Shown: positions 45,663 to 56,330, counted from the first letter of the stretch. The stretch: DNA of 64,000 nucleotides from Toxorhynchites rutilus septentrionalis (GCF_029784135.1 NC_073746.1:164821325-164885324), one strand, 5' to 3'. The notes: a model not told the origin generated them from the letters alone. A program made the numbers and translations.

Positions 45663-46074
45663 TGTTACGGCGAACCTGGGCGACTGCTGGCGGACACGGA
45701 CGATAATACGGTGGAATCCGATGCTATGATGGACGAAGTCCTTTTCGGGATCTAATACTGAGCGTCAAAGCGTTGAAGTCCAATTATGTTTTAATAAAAC
45801 CTCACTTTCGAAAATATTACTTTATTCGATAACGTATCGACCAGAACTGAACAATTCTATCCTATCGTGTAATCGACCTCGATCATCGTCGGTTTCCCGC
45901 GCAACGATCGGGTGGGAGAAAGATAGAAAACGGAAATGCGGTTGATACGAATTAGCATACTAATTTCAAGCTAGCTATAAATTGTTTGGTTCACAATATG
46001 TAGTGGGATTCTGAGTTATACAATTCAAATATGGTTCACTATTTTTCTTATGTTCTAACGTAAGATCTCCAACA
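45663..46074 (-). repeat. BEL/Pao 5' LTR (right copy)
   Basis: 412 bp; transcription would run leftward from here. See the left copy for termini and divergence. Confidence 0.92.
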
Positions 46075-46119
46075 AATGTCATACCGCGTTGGAAGCGTCA
46101 TTTCAGTACAATTTTAACC

Positions 46120-46524
46120 ATGGAACAATACACAGATAAACAACGCGCTGAAATTGTTCAGCTGTACATTCAAAATAACTTCTCAATTGTGTTAACTAAA
46201 CGTGCGTGGAAAAATAAAAATAAAGTTAAAACATCGCCTGGAGACAACACTATACGTCGATTATATGCCAAATTTATATCGTCTGGTAGTGTTGGTAATG
46301 CCAGTCATCTGTCCAGACAACGTCCATTATGGGGATATTTAAAATCCAAGGTATACACTGGTAAACCAAGGACCCTGGCTGCGCTGAAAGACAATATCCG
46401 ACAAGAAATTGCTGCCATATCGGCAGAAACATTGGGCAAAGTGATGGAAAATGCCGAAAAAAGGGCACTTTTTGCGGTCAAGGCCAGAGGCGGTCATTTA
46501 CGAGATATCATAATCAAAAAGTAG
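46120..46524 (+). CDS. DD41D-derived fused frame (N-terminal HTH joined to C-terminus)
   Basis: A 134-aa open frame from ATG 46120 begins MEQYTDKQRAEIVQLYIQNN and keeps the DUF4817-like helix-turn-helix (DNTIRRLYAKFISSGSVGNA). It jumps within a few codons to the C-terminal transposase region (PLWGYLKSKVYTGKPRTLAA, GGHLRDIIIKK). All three catalytic residues lie in the deleted middle. The frame survived although the deletion removed about 200 codons, so a DNA-binding-only protein could be made. It is separated from the left terminal repeat by the BEL/Pao insertion. Confidence 0.6.
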   Translation: MEQYTDKQRAEIVQLYIQNNFSIVLTKRAWKNKNKVKTSPGDNTIRRLYAKFISSGSVGNASHLSRQRPLWGYLKSKVYTGKPRTLAALKDNIRQEIAAISAETLGKVMENAEKRALFAVKARGGHLRDIIIKK

Positions 46525-46649
46525 TTAGAACAAATCTCCTTGGACCAAAATAAATGAATTTCAAAAAAAAAAAATTTTAAAATTCCACTTCTTTACTTTG
46601 CTATTGCAAAAACAAATCCTTCCACTTTAAATGGCCCACCCTGTAGTTT

Positions 46650-48082
46650 TTCCTCTTGTGTGAGTAACTAATATGCATCAAAAGAATCAATGCATTTAAA
46701 AAATATATACAAAATAAATGGAAAGTATCGTCAAGTAGCATGTGTACACTCAATTTTGGGATTGAATATAGAATGTGCATCATTCTGCTACTTGAATAAA
46801 CAGCAGTGAAGGACCATTTTGGATGAGGTAATTGATTTCGACTCTCATTACTTCTTTCTGCTCACTCTTATCGGCCATGGCAAGGAAACTGAGCATCGAT
46901 GGCAGAAGCAAATTGATAGAAACATTGATGACAGCAAACCCATTCAATTGTCAATGAGGACGAGTACAAGAAACAGAGAATGAGTCGTCTCTCCCTTTTC
47001 TTGGTGAATTTATTCACTTAAAGTAGAACTGCGGCCAGCTTTAGTGAATTCTCACCAGTGAGAACTAATCAGCGTTTATATATGCTGAATTTATTTTATT
47101 CGTAGTAGATATATGTACCTCGAATAAGTGTATCATATATACTCTCGCTCATTTATATCTATTTTCGCGTGAATAAATCCATCTATAGATATAGATCTCC
47201 CTACTGTAAACGCGCTATTACAATCTTAAATCCACGAACAGCAACTCATTTCGTTCCAGCGCTTTCCCCAATTCTAAATGCCGTAATGCTCGAATATATG
47301 CGATTTGCAGATGCAAGAAAAGCTCAGTAAACAAAATGATTGAAACAAATAGTTAAAAGTTCATCTCTCGTTGCAACAGATGCACAGTTTGGAGAGAATC
47401 TGTTTGATTATTGATGATCATACATTTACCATCAATAGCTCGCATAGATGGCATTGAGTCTCAATTGATCAATTATATGACTCTGAAGCTATTTTAAATA
47501 TAAGTGAATACAACTGATTACTGAAACAGGATCCACGCGCAGAAGCAAAACATTAAATCAATCGATAATCATTCAAGTTCACGGGAACGAGCTACGATTT
47601 CCTCTTTGTTTACAAACACTCCGATTGTCGCTTCCCCGGCCACCAATCGACATCCGTGTTATTTATTATTACTCTGCAAGGCGTTATCAGTTTTGCGAAA
47701 CTAAGCACGTGTAATGTCCACACGTTTCGGCGCTTAAAATTTCCTATCGATCGTCTGGATTGTGTTTATCTTTACAGTTTTACAACTCTAAGATTGGTAC
47801 TAACTTGGCGCCTGCTGCTCCACGTGCCGTGGGCTAGAGTGTGCTGGCTAGGTAGAACACGAGATGTGAGTCGATATCACCCACACAGCGTGCCTTAGTG
47901 GCGAAGATAGAATAAAAAAAAACTACTAACTGTCAGGAAAATGATTATTGTACTTTTTTTTAATATTTAAATATGATGTTATCGTCCAAATTCTGAAATC
48001 AGGAGAAAGCTTCATGCGTACAACCAATTTTGCACTCTTTGTGGTTGTATAGGGGAGGCTGCTCCTAGATCGATCGGTTGTT
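46650..48082. other. spacer with a Tc1 end fragment
   Basis: GTGTACACTCAATTTTGGG at 46740-46758 is a terminal fragment of the Tc1 family at 37966-39306. Nothing else is supported; several short frames at 47.6-47.9 kb resemble no protein I know. Confidence 0.4.
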
Positions 48083-48086
48083 TTAA

Positions 48087-48269
48087 CCCTTTCGCTACGA
48101 GCGTCGTCTATAGACGACATCCGCGCGATGAGCTGTGTGTACGAGCGTCGTCTTTAGACGACATGAAAGTCATACTGCACATCGATCACACCAGCGCGAT
48201 GTGCATACTTTTCGGCGCAGTGCTCCGTACGGTAACACTTCGACGGAGCACACTGCCGTATTGAAAGGG
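48087..48269. mobile_element. 183-bp piggyBac-type MITE
   Basis: CCCTTTC...GAAAGGG ends flanked on both sides by TTAA (48083-48086, 48270-48273), the piggyBac target duplication. Inside, ACGAGCGTCGTCTATAGACG occurs at 48097 and again, with one change, at 48141. Each is a near-perfect palindrome around GTCGTCTATAGACGAC. Confidence 0.7.
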
Positions 48270-48334
48270 TTAAAGCGGCAGTATTCCGTTCGACGAATGA
48301 ATCAAGAATCGAACCAAAATCGGTAATCGGTAAT

Positions 48335-48376
48335 GAATTAGAGAGACTTTAAACTCTGAGAGTTCATTCGTCTCTT
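48335..48376. repeat. 42-bp dispersed repeat, copy 1
   Basis: GAGACTTTAAACTCTGAGAG followed by TTCATTCGTCTCTT; one or two changes from the copy at 49991-50032. The core AACTCTGAGAGTT is palindromic and AGAGAC/GTCTCT closes it. Confidence 0.75.
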
Positions 48377-49349
48377 AACCAAAATCGTTTGTTGTGACAC
48401 CTTTTATATGAACTTTTCAAAACAGTTTAACTCATTCATCAACTGCATCAAATAGTAGAATACAAAGAAAAAGAGTACAATTCAATGCTGTACATGTACA
48501 ATTCGTCAAAAAAAACTAACATTTCAAGTACTTTCTGGCCTTCATAATTTAGGGTAGCGACTGAGGACCACTCTCCCATACTCATACCTTTGCTCTCAAC
48601 GCAAGTTCTGTCTGCGATTCACTATATGGTGCATATAAAACCATGTGCAGTGCAATGATTACAATCGCTGTGTACAATCTCTTCCCGGTTCGAACCAGTC
48701 ATGAGCAAGTGTCGCGAACGGCAACAATAACAAAGCAATTAGTTTGGGGCCAAAGTCCAGATTGTCAGTAAATGTAAAGTGTGCTCCATGACGTTCTGTT
48801 GGTGGTGGAAATAATTATTGTTTCACTTTTGATTTCGTTCCATAGGTCAGTGTGTGTAATTGGCACATAAACACATTACAAATAAAATCCAGAACAAATT
48901 CTATCTTCAAAGAATTGTAGTTTTCTGTATATTATTTTCATTTATTTACTATCATCGTCCTGGCAATACATTAAAATTGTTTTAATCAGGGCTTAAATAC
49001 CTAGTAGAAAGCACAATTTAAGCACTATTTGAAATAACGAAAGGGGGATATTAGAATCAGAGCAGAAAAATCTATTTAGTCAATTGTTTCTTGCCCAAAA
49101 ACCAAAAGAACCAACAAAAATGAATGAGAAAAAAGTAAAAGAATAAATGGAAGAATTTGCGTTTCGATCGTTGCTAAAAGTTTTCAGATAAAGCCGGGCA
49201 TTCGGGCTTCATCACTGATCTATTGTTGCTTTTGACCATGTGGCTCGGTCACTGAAGGGACCTTTTTAACCCTTTATAAGGCCGTGGAAACTGGGCAACG
49301 AATCAACTCCAACTTCAGAGAACATAATGCTTACATGAGGAATAACACA
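48377..49349. other. spacer, nothing recognised
   Basis: Non-coding, AT-rich. A TATAAAA-like sequence near 48636 has no plausible exon after it. Confidence 0.35.
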
Positions 49350-49351
49350 TA

Positions 49352-49857
49352 CACCCATACCTCGCTATACGGCCGCTCTTTATACGGCATTTCGCTATAA
49401 CGGCCCTCTTCAATTCAGGCACGTTTTCGATTTACGGCCTAAAATGTTTCGTTATCATGGGAAAAAAAATTGAGGATTGGTTCAAAAATCACTTTTGTAC
49501 AGGAGTGAAAAAAATATTTGCGAGACAATAACTTAAGCAACATACAAATTAGGTATGTATACATACACATATTCCATGAAACATGAAGTTGTTTTATTTT
49601 TGTTTATAGATTATTGTTGGTTTTTATGTATGTATGTTGTATGTATTGTATGTTTTGATTTAAATGAATTTAATTTTTGATTAAAATTAAATAAAAATAA
49701 AAGGATAAAATGCATTTTGAATGATAAACCATGTTACATATTTAACAAATTTGAAACTGACCTGATTGAATTTGTATTAGAATAATTGATTCCCTATACG
49801 GCTTTTTGCGGTCGAATTTCGTGGAACGTATCTAGGCCGTAATGCGAGATATGGGTG
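49352..49857. mobile_element. Tigger/pogo-type non-autonomous element
   Basis: The left end CACCCATACCTCGCTATACG and the inverted right end (complement of GCGAGATATGGGTG, 49844-49857) are flanked by TA (49350-49351, 49858-49859). The wording CATACCTCGCTATA...CGGC is typical of Tigger/pogo terminal repeats. 506 bp, no frame. Confidence 0.65.
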
Positions 49858-49990
49858 TATTAATCTTTGAAACATTTACAACTATTGAATAAGTTGAAAA
49901 AATGACCCGTTAAACCGTAAACCTCTAAAATACTGCCTTGTAAATTCACTTTATTGTGCCTTTGATTATGCAGGTTCAGGTTCAGGTTTT

Positions 49991-50032
49991 GAATTAAAGA
50001 GACCTTAAACTCTGAGAGTTCATTCGTCTCTT
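49991..50032. repeat. 42-bp dispersed repeat, copy 2
   Basis: Same orientation as 48335-48376, 1656 bp away, with the Tigger-type element between them. Confidence 0.75.
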
Positions 50033-50154
50033 GCCTTGAGGGCAGGAATTTTAACAAGATAAACTAATGCATAATTTATCATTCTCGCTCGATCTCTTTA
50101 CCGCTATGGATGTATGTCGTATTGGTCGCACCCTGTACGGATTCGGGGCCAGCA

Positions 50155-50728
50155 TCACCCTAACATTGGAGCAGGGAAAAAGCCTTTTTTAGTGTGTTTG
50201 AGGAGCTTACTTCTAAAAAGGGCGTAAAAACCTGCTAATCTTTTGCTGAAAATAGAAAAGAAGAAAGAAAGAAAGTTTGTCAATATAGGTAGATCCTTTA
50301 GGAAATCGATGGTCCTTTTTTCTTCAACGACGTCTTCTGCTAGTGCTGTCCTTAAGTTGTCTGCAACCTGAAAATTGATTCTTGGAGCATTAAATTTATG
50401 GCATATGATTAAAATGTGTTCCACCGTGAGTCTAACATTGCACGACTCACATAGTGTTGGTTCCAAGTGAAGCATAATGAATTTATGCGTTAAAACGGTA
50501 TGCCCAATACGTAAACGTGTTAGGCATACTTGTGTGGATCGGAGAATACTACCCTTCCAGGCAAGGGTGGTTGGTCCATAGTTCAGAGAACCTTCCTCTT
50601 TGGCGAGACGATCAGCCTGTTCATTACCCTGGATTCCGCAGTGACCTGGGACCTAGCAGAAAATGATGTCCTTCCTTGTAATTTTTTCCTCAATGCTTTG
50701 CATCTAGGGATTGCATCACCGCAAGTTT
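50155..50728 (-). pseudogene. non-LTR retrotransposon RNase H / C-terminal fragment
   Basis: Reading leftward: VPGHCGIQGNEQADRLAKEE (RNase H, the preceding Trp codon now a stop), then CLTRLRIGHTVLTHKF and CESCNVRLTVEHILIICHKF, the RNase H plus HHCC-like tail of I/Loner-type elements. RT is absent. It abuts the hAT remnant. Confidence 0.65.
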
Positions 50729-50731
50729 TTG

Positions 50732-51147
50732 CTACTTAACTTGCTGATTAAAGTAATATTTAAGGACACTAATAATGGATCTAAGTGCTCCCGTGGCCGA
50801 GTGGTTAGCGCCACACCTGACATACCGGGGGTTCGGGTTCATTACCCGTTCTGGTCGGGGAAATTTTCTCCGATTTGCACTGTGGTCACGCGTATTCTAG
50901 ATCTTGCCACTCAGAATGCATTCAAGGTGTGTTATTTGGCATACAAATCTCAACTAAGTACTAATAAAAACGACGCGAGTAATACTACGTTGAAACGGCG
51001 AAGTTCCTCTAGGAACGTGAGTGCCAATTAAGAAGAAGCAGAATAATGGATCTAATTAATGAAATTCCCAGAAGAGGAAGATGCATTTCAGAGTCCAATG
51101 ATGTTGGGCGTGCAGTACGAAGAGCATCAAACACCATTGTCAGGTAT
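50732..51147 (-). pseudogene. hAT transposase C-terminal dimerisation region (part 1, left)
   Basis: Without the SINE and the RTE element the minus strand reads continuously KYLTMVFDALRTARPTSLDS, then ...LKYYF and a stop (50732-50734). The pattern ARPTSxxSE ... LLG ... LKYYF fits the hAT C-terminal dimerisation domain. It continues upstream at 55871-56330. Confidence 0.55.
50785..51041 (+). mobile_element. tRNA-derived SINE (Feilai-like), full length
   Basis: A 14-bp duplication AATAATGGATCTAA (50771-50784, 51042-51055) flanks it. The head has TGGCCGAGTGGTTAG (A-box) and GGTTCGGGTTCATTACCC (diverged B-box). The tail is AAGAAGAAGCAG. It inserted into the hAT remnant. Confidence 0.85.
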
Positions 51148-51195
51148 TTACTGGATGTTTTTTTATTTATAATGATACTACATCCCATTGAGAGA

Positions 51196-53179
51196 TTAGA
51201 TCTTCTTCACAATTTTTCGCCAATAGTCCCGATTCATGGCTGCAGTTTTCCAACTCCCGGCTGCACCGATTCTTGCCAAGTCCTGCTCCACCTGGTCCAA
51301 CCACCTCGCTCGCTGGGCTCCTCTCCTTCTTGTTCCTACCGGATTCGATGCGAACACCATCTTTGCAGGGCTGCTGTCCGGCAATCTTGCAACATGCCCT
51401 GCCCATCGCACTCGTCCAGCCTTGGCGACTCTCTGAATGCTGGGTTCGCCGTAGAGTTGCGCCAGTTCGTGATTCATTCTCCTTCTCCATACTCCGCTTT
51501 CCTGTACACCACCGTATATTGTTCTGAGCACTCGGCGTTCGAAAACTCCAAGCGCTTGTGAGTCCTCTTCAAGCATCGTCCATGCTTCGTGCCCATAGAG
51601 AACAACCGGTCGAATTAGGGATTTGTACATGGTACACTTCGTACGGGGTCGGAGTTTGTTGGACCTCAAGGATTTGCGGAGCCCATAGTAGGCACGACTT
51701 CCATTGACAATGCGTCTTCGAATTTCACGGCTGTTGTTGTTGTCAGTTGTTATCAACGAGCCAAGGTAGACAAATTCCTCTACCACCTCGAGCTCGTCGC
51801 CGTCGATCACAACACTATTACCAAGAAGAACTCTGTTGCGATCAGTCCCTCCAGCTAGCATGTATTTAGTCTTAGACGCATTGATCCCAAGCCCAATCAG
51901 CCCTGCTTCGTGTTTCAGTCGGGTATACAAGTCGGCTACCGTCGCATGTGTTCTTCCGATTATGTCCACGTCGTCGGCGAAGCAGACAAACTGACTAGAC
52001 TTGTTGAAAATCGTGCCCCGCATGTTGAAGCCCGCTCTCCGCATAACACCTTCTAGCGCCACGTTGAAGAGCAGACAGGAGATTCCATCGCCTTGTCGAA
52101 GTCCCCTGTGAATCTTAAATGATTCCGACAGCTCACCTGAGATCCGCACACTGCACCGCACACCGTTCATCGTTGCCTGAATCAGTCTTGTCAGCTTTCG
52201 GGGAAAGCCGTGTTCGTCCATGATCCTCCATAGCTGTCGTCGGTCGATTGTATCATATGCGGCCTTGAAGTCGACGATAATGTGGTGTGTAGGGACCTGA
52301 TACTCGCTGCACTTTTGGAGGATCTGCCGCAGTGTAAAAATCTGGTCCGTCGTCGAGCAACCGGGCATGAATCCGGCCTGATAACTTCCCACAAATCTAC
52401 TTACTATTGGCGATAGGCAGCGGAAGAGGATCTGAGACAAAATTTTGTAGGCACCATTCAGGATTGTGATGGCACGATAGTTTCCACAATCCAACTTGTC
52501 GCCTTTTTTATAGATGGGGCAGATTACCCCGTCGTTCCACTCCTCCGGTAGCTGTTCTGTGTCCCAGATCCTGACTATCAACCGGTGCATACACTCTACA
52601 AGTTTTCTCGGACCTCCCTTGAAGAGCTCCGCTACGAGGCCATCCTTACCAGCTGCTTTGTGGTTCTTGAGCTGATTAATGGCCTCCTTAACTTCACCCA
52701 TCGTCGGGGGTGGTACGTCGTCGTTGTTCATTGCACCGGTGTAGTCCTCCTCAACGCCGTCTAGGTCTCCTGTCTGCGCGCTGTTCAGGTGTTCATCGTA
52801 GTGCTGCCTCCACCTTTCGATCACCTCGCGTTCGTTCGTCAAGATGTCTCCTTCTTTGTTTCTGCACATTTCGGCCCGCGGCACAAAGCCTTTGTGCGAG
52901 GCGTTTAGTTTCTTAAAGAACTTCCGCGATTCTCGAGAACGATAAAGCAGCTCCATCTCCTCACACTCTTTCTCTTCCAGGCGGCGTTTTTTTCCCGAAA
53001 GAGATGTGTTTGCTGCCTTCGCTTCAGTTTGTATCGTTCCACGTTTTGTCGAGTCGCTCTTTGCAGCATGGCTGCGCGTGCTGCATCCTTCTCGTTCAGG
53101 AGCGCTCGGCACTCGTCGTCAAACCATTCGTTCCGTTGTCCTCGTTGTTCATACCCGATGACGGTCTCTGCTGTGCTGC
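51196..53179 (-). pseudogene. RTE-clade reverse transcriptase
   Basis: Long open frame (53112-51196, 638 codons). RT motifs: NHKAAGKDGLVAELFKGG, NYRAITILNGAYKILSQILF, HHIIVDFKAAYDTIDRRQLW, HRGLRQGDGISCLLFNVALE and catalytic FADD in VCFADDVDIIGR. C-terminus: YLGSLITTDNNNSREIRRRI, RWAGHVARLPDSSPAKMVFA, RARWLDQVEQDLARIG, typical of RTE. A one-base shift in an A7 run (~52987-52993) separates it from the upstream part (NEWFDDECRALLNEKDAARA). Confidence 0.85.
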
Positions 53180-53181
53180 TA

Positions 53182-54480
53182 AAGGGTGTGTCACATCAAA
53201 TTGCATCACGGAAAAAACGCTGTAGAAATTTAATTTTTAGGAATTATATCTTCAGCTTTCGCTTTAAAATCAGATAAGAGTGTATAGATCACGTTGGCCA
53301 TGCTTCACTGTCAATTTTTCGTAAATTTGGAAATATGTCGTCGAACGAAAAAGAGCGTCGTGAATTAATCCTGTGCACTCATTTCGAGAATCCGGAGTTG
53401 TCACATCGGGACATCGGTAAGATGCTGGGAATCGTCCAATCCACGGTCAGCAGAGTACTAAAACGATACTTCGAGAACCTAACCATCGACCGGAAGGTGA
53501 AGAACGGCAAAAATGGATGCTCCGTCAGTGAAAAAGATCACAAGCGCGTAGTTAAGCAGTTTAGACGTGATCCGAGAAGTTCGGTCCGTGGTGTCGCCAA
53601 TAAGCTGAATTTGTCAAGTTCATTCGTCCAGCGGACCAAGCAGCGGGAGGGCCTGCGTACATACAAGGTTCAGAAGGCTCCTAACCGCGACGAAAGGCAA
53701 AACATGGTGGGGAAGACGCGAGCCCGGAAGCTGTACACCGAAATGCTGACGAAGCCGCATTGCCTGGTAATGGACGACGAAACCTACGAAACCGACGAAA
53801 CCTTCGTCAGCTGCCGGGCCTGTTGTTCTTCTCCGCAGAGGACAAATTCAGCGTTCCGGAGGAGATTCGCAAGCAGAAACTATCCAAGTTTGCAAAAAAG
53901 TACATGGTGTGGCAAGCGATCTGCTCTTGCGGAAAGCGGAGCGCCCCCTTCGTGATGACCGGCACGGTAAACGGGCAGGTTTACCTTAAGGAGTGCCTAC
54001 AGAAGCGTTTACTACCACTATTGAAGCAGCACGAGAGCCCGACCATCTTCTGGCCGGATCTCGCTTCGTGCCACTATTCCAAGGACGTGTTGGAGTGGTA
54101 CGAAGCCAACGGGGTCACCTTCGTGCCAAAGGAAATGAACCCGCCCAACTCGCCTGAGCTTCGCCCAATAGAGAAATATTGGGCGATTATGAAGCAGGCC
54201 CTCCGGAAGAACCCAAAAGTTGTCAAATCGGAGGCGGACTTCAAGAGAAAATGGATTTCTGTTCAAAAAAACTACAACCTGACGTTGTACAGAACCTTAT
54301 GGACGGGGTAAAGAGGAAGGTACGAGCATACGGGCTTGGGCTCGAAGTATGAAAAATGGAAAATGCCAAAAGTTGTTTAATAGTTTTTATTTTACTGTCT
54401 AAAATTTTCAAAAGGATCGGTCTACTGGGCGAATTTCTACAGCGTTTTTTCCGTGATGCAATTTGATGTGACACACCCTT
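53182..54480 (+). mobile_element. DD37E Tc1/mariner-superfamily transposon, complete with TIRs
   Basis: Perfect 49-bp inverted repeats (53182-53230, 54432-54480; start AAGGGTGTGTCACATCAAAT), TA duplication on both sides, total 1299 bp. It is inserted in the RTE element between its endonuclease and RT parts, opposite strand. Confidence 0.93.
53335..54352 (+). pseudogene. DD37E transposase, two frameshifts
   Basis: ATG 53335: MSSNEKERRELILCTHFENP, then a helix-turn-helix pair (HRDIGKMLGIVQSTVSRVLK, VRGVANKLNLSSSFVQRTKQ). Catalytic MDDETY is followed by a frameshift near 53790-53800. The shifted frame carries LPGLLFFSAEDKFSVPEEIR, FWPDLASCHYSKDVLEWY and NSPELRPIEKYW; 37 residues separate Asp and Glu (DD37E). 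A second shift in the A run at ~54265 displaces the last ~25 codons. All catalytic residues are still present. Confidence 0.88.
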
Positions 54481-54483
54481 TAA

Positions 54484-55420
54484 TTGCTGCTTTTAAGATG
54501 TTCCAGCATTCATCGAGGGGAATAGCATCCAGTTCGTCTACCCCCGGTAACGCAGCTTCATGACGCTGCGAGTATGTTGCAGCAATGTTCGGCTCCTGTA
54601 GTCGTCGTAGGTGATACCGTGGTGAGCGCTGGTGTCTTATGTTATTGACGACTGACAGTTTAGAACGCAGTTTGACCATCACCAGGTAGTGGTCTGAATC
54701 GATGTTAGCGCCACGATAGGTTCTGACGTCGATGATATCCGAGAAGTGCCGACCGTCGATCAAAACGTGGTCAATTTGTGTTTCTGTTTGCTGTGGTGAT
54801 CTCCAGGTGTAACGGTATTGGAGGCTGTGCTGGAAGAAGGTGCTACGTATGGCCATGTTCTTGGAGGCAGCGAAGTCGATAAGTCTTAGGTCGTTTTCGT
54901 TGGTTCGCTGATGGGCGCTGAACCTACCAATTACCGGTCTTAATTCCTCCTCCTGGCCGACCTGAGCGTTCAAATCACCGATGACAATTTTGATGTCGTG
55001 TTTTGGGCAGCGATCGTATTCACGCTCTAGCTGCGCGTAGAATTCTTCTTTATCGTCATCGGTGCTAGCTAGATGGGGGCTGTGGACGTTGATAATACTG
55101 ATATTGAAGAAGTGGCCTCTCATCCTCAATCTGCACATTCTTTCATTGATCGGCCACCAACCAATCACCCGTTTTTGCATCTCCCCCATCACGATGAAAG
55201 CTGTACCCAGCTCGTGTGTGTTGCCGCAGCTCTGATAGATGGTATATCCACCATGGAACGATCCCACCATCGAACCTTTCCAGCACACCTCCTGCAGCGC
55301 AACGATGTTGAAATTGCGGGCTCTCAATATTTCCGAAAGAATTCGGGTACTCGCAAGAAAATTGAGAGACTTGCAGTTCCATGTTCCGAGTTTCCAATCT
55401 CTAGTCCGTGTTCTTTGCGT
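54484..55420 (-). pseudogene. RTE-clade apurinic endonuclease domain, cut by the DD37E insertion
   Basis: Reading leftward: GTWNCKSLN (just upstream of 55327), NFNIVALQEVCWKG, FNISIINVHSPHLA, KIVIGDLNAQVGQEEEL, YRYTWRSPQQTETQIDHVLI and NIDSDHYLVMVKLRS, all AP-endonuclease motifs. The frame runs on to ILKAAIK and is then broken by the inserted transposon. The endonuclease core is intact; no ATG was chosen because the frame is open upstream of 55327. Confidence 0.82.
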
Positions 55421-55870
55421 GGGTCTAGTCCGATTGTCCTGTCTCGAATTTCTTTGTGAATTTTCCTGTGCGTTTTATTTTTACGGATGGCTTGCAGGGC
55501 CTGCACCAACCCCCTGTCTCGCCGGAGGACCGTCGTGCACAGCTCTTTTTAGAGTCCCCGCTGGCACGAAGACAGTGATCAGCCGCCCCTAACATGGGGA
55601 TCAGACGCTGTTTTGAGCCGCACCTCCTTGGTGAACAGACGCTCGGATAGGCCCCCTTCCCTGTCAGCATACGACCAAGATCCCATCGGGGTTGATTACC
55701 CGATCTTCACTATGGTTACTCGTACCCCAGCCGGCACCACGGGGAGGTAGGGATAGGAGTTACTGGACAGGAAGCTAAGGACCACGAGTGGGGTCTATTT
55801 TATGCCTGCAGGTACGTGAAGTACCGATGGTACGCTTAGTCCAGTCATTTACCAACCATTACTGGATGTT

Positions 55871-56330
55871 AATACCTTTGAATACTGCAATAGTCGTTCA
55901 AATTTTTCCTGCAGGTTCTGCATCGTTTTGTGGATTTTTCCCTCATGTTGTCCAGCTACTGAATCAATACCATAATCGTGAAATTTCATCAAGCCACAAA
56001 CGATTTCAAAGCCTTGCTTGATCAATGCAGTCCGTGATGTTTGATAGAAGACGTCGAAGTCATCATTAATTGTGTCACGAGCAAAATGATTATTAATATA
56101 CGCGAACAAATCTGTATATAGGAAACATTTTATGAAATACTTCCAAGCAGCTGCTTCGAAATTTCTGATGGTTGCTCGGATAGTTGTTCTGGCATAAATT
56201 GCAATCCAACGTCAGCTTCATAAAGGGTGGAGTTCTTCCGGCATATCAGTTCAAAAGCCACCAGAATTGGTACAAGGGCATCAACCAATTGCTTCGTCGC
56301 TGAAGCTTATCCTGTGTTTCGTTTTCAGAT
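55871..56330 (-). pseudogene. hAT transposase remnant (part 2, right)
   Basis: Reading leftward: LVDALVPILVAFELICRKNS, TLYEADVGLQFMPEQLSEQP (a block I associate with hAT transposases before the dimerisation region), a frameshift, then YINNHFARDTINDDFDVFYQ up to YSKVLTSS, where the RTE element is inserted. It joins 51147. Confidence 0.5.

Larger units (their letters stand above)
39455..46074 (-). mobile_element. BEL/Pao LTR retrotransposon, complete but inactivated
   Basis: 6620 bp with matching 412-bp LTRs, a tRNA primer-binding site, Gag (DUF1759-like), protease, RT, RNase H and integrase in the BEL/Pao order, on the minus strand. No envelope frame follows integrase, so it is a retrotransposon. 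The coding region carries an in-frame TAG at 44611-44613 and frameshifts near 42430-42490 and 40473. Confidence 0.92.
39381..46643 (+). mobile_element. internally deleted DD41D-family element hosting a BEL/Pao insertion
   Basis: Perfect 25-bp inverted repeats (39381-39405, 46619-46643; start CAGGGTGGGCCATTTAAAG) are flanked by TA on both sides. Subtracting the BEL/Pao element and its duplication leaves a ~638-bp deletion derivative with one open frame. Confidence 0.85.
51160..55858 (-). mobile_element. RTE-clade (JAM1-like) non-LTR retrotransposon
   Basis: Endonuclease then RT in one former frame, without RNase H. A 12-bp duplication TTACTGGATGTT (51148-51159, 55859-55870) sits inside the hAT remnant. 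A complete DD37E transposon (53182-54480) splits it. Without that insert it is ~3.4 kb. Confidence 0.82.

Noticed and set aside
39455..46074. endogenous virus with an envelope gene
   Set aside because: After integrase only ~50 bp precede the LTR and no membrane-protein frame exists, so it is a BEL/Pao retrotransposon.
46742..46765. second complete Tc1 element ending here
   Set aside because: Only one terminal fragment matches; no partner end or transposase belongs to it.
48636..48750. TATAAAA followed by GGTTCGAACC and ATGAGC as a promoter and exon
   Set aside because: The frame from that ATG stops within ten codons and no donor follows.
51046..51561. 171-codon plus-strand frame
   Set aside because: Shadow of the RTE reverse transcriptase on the other strand; composition mirrors that frame.
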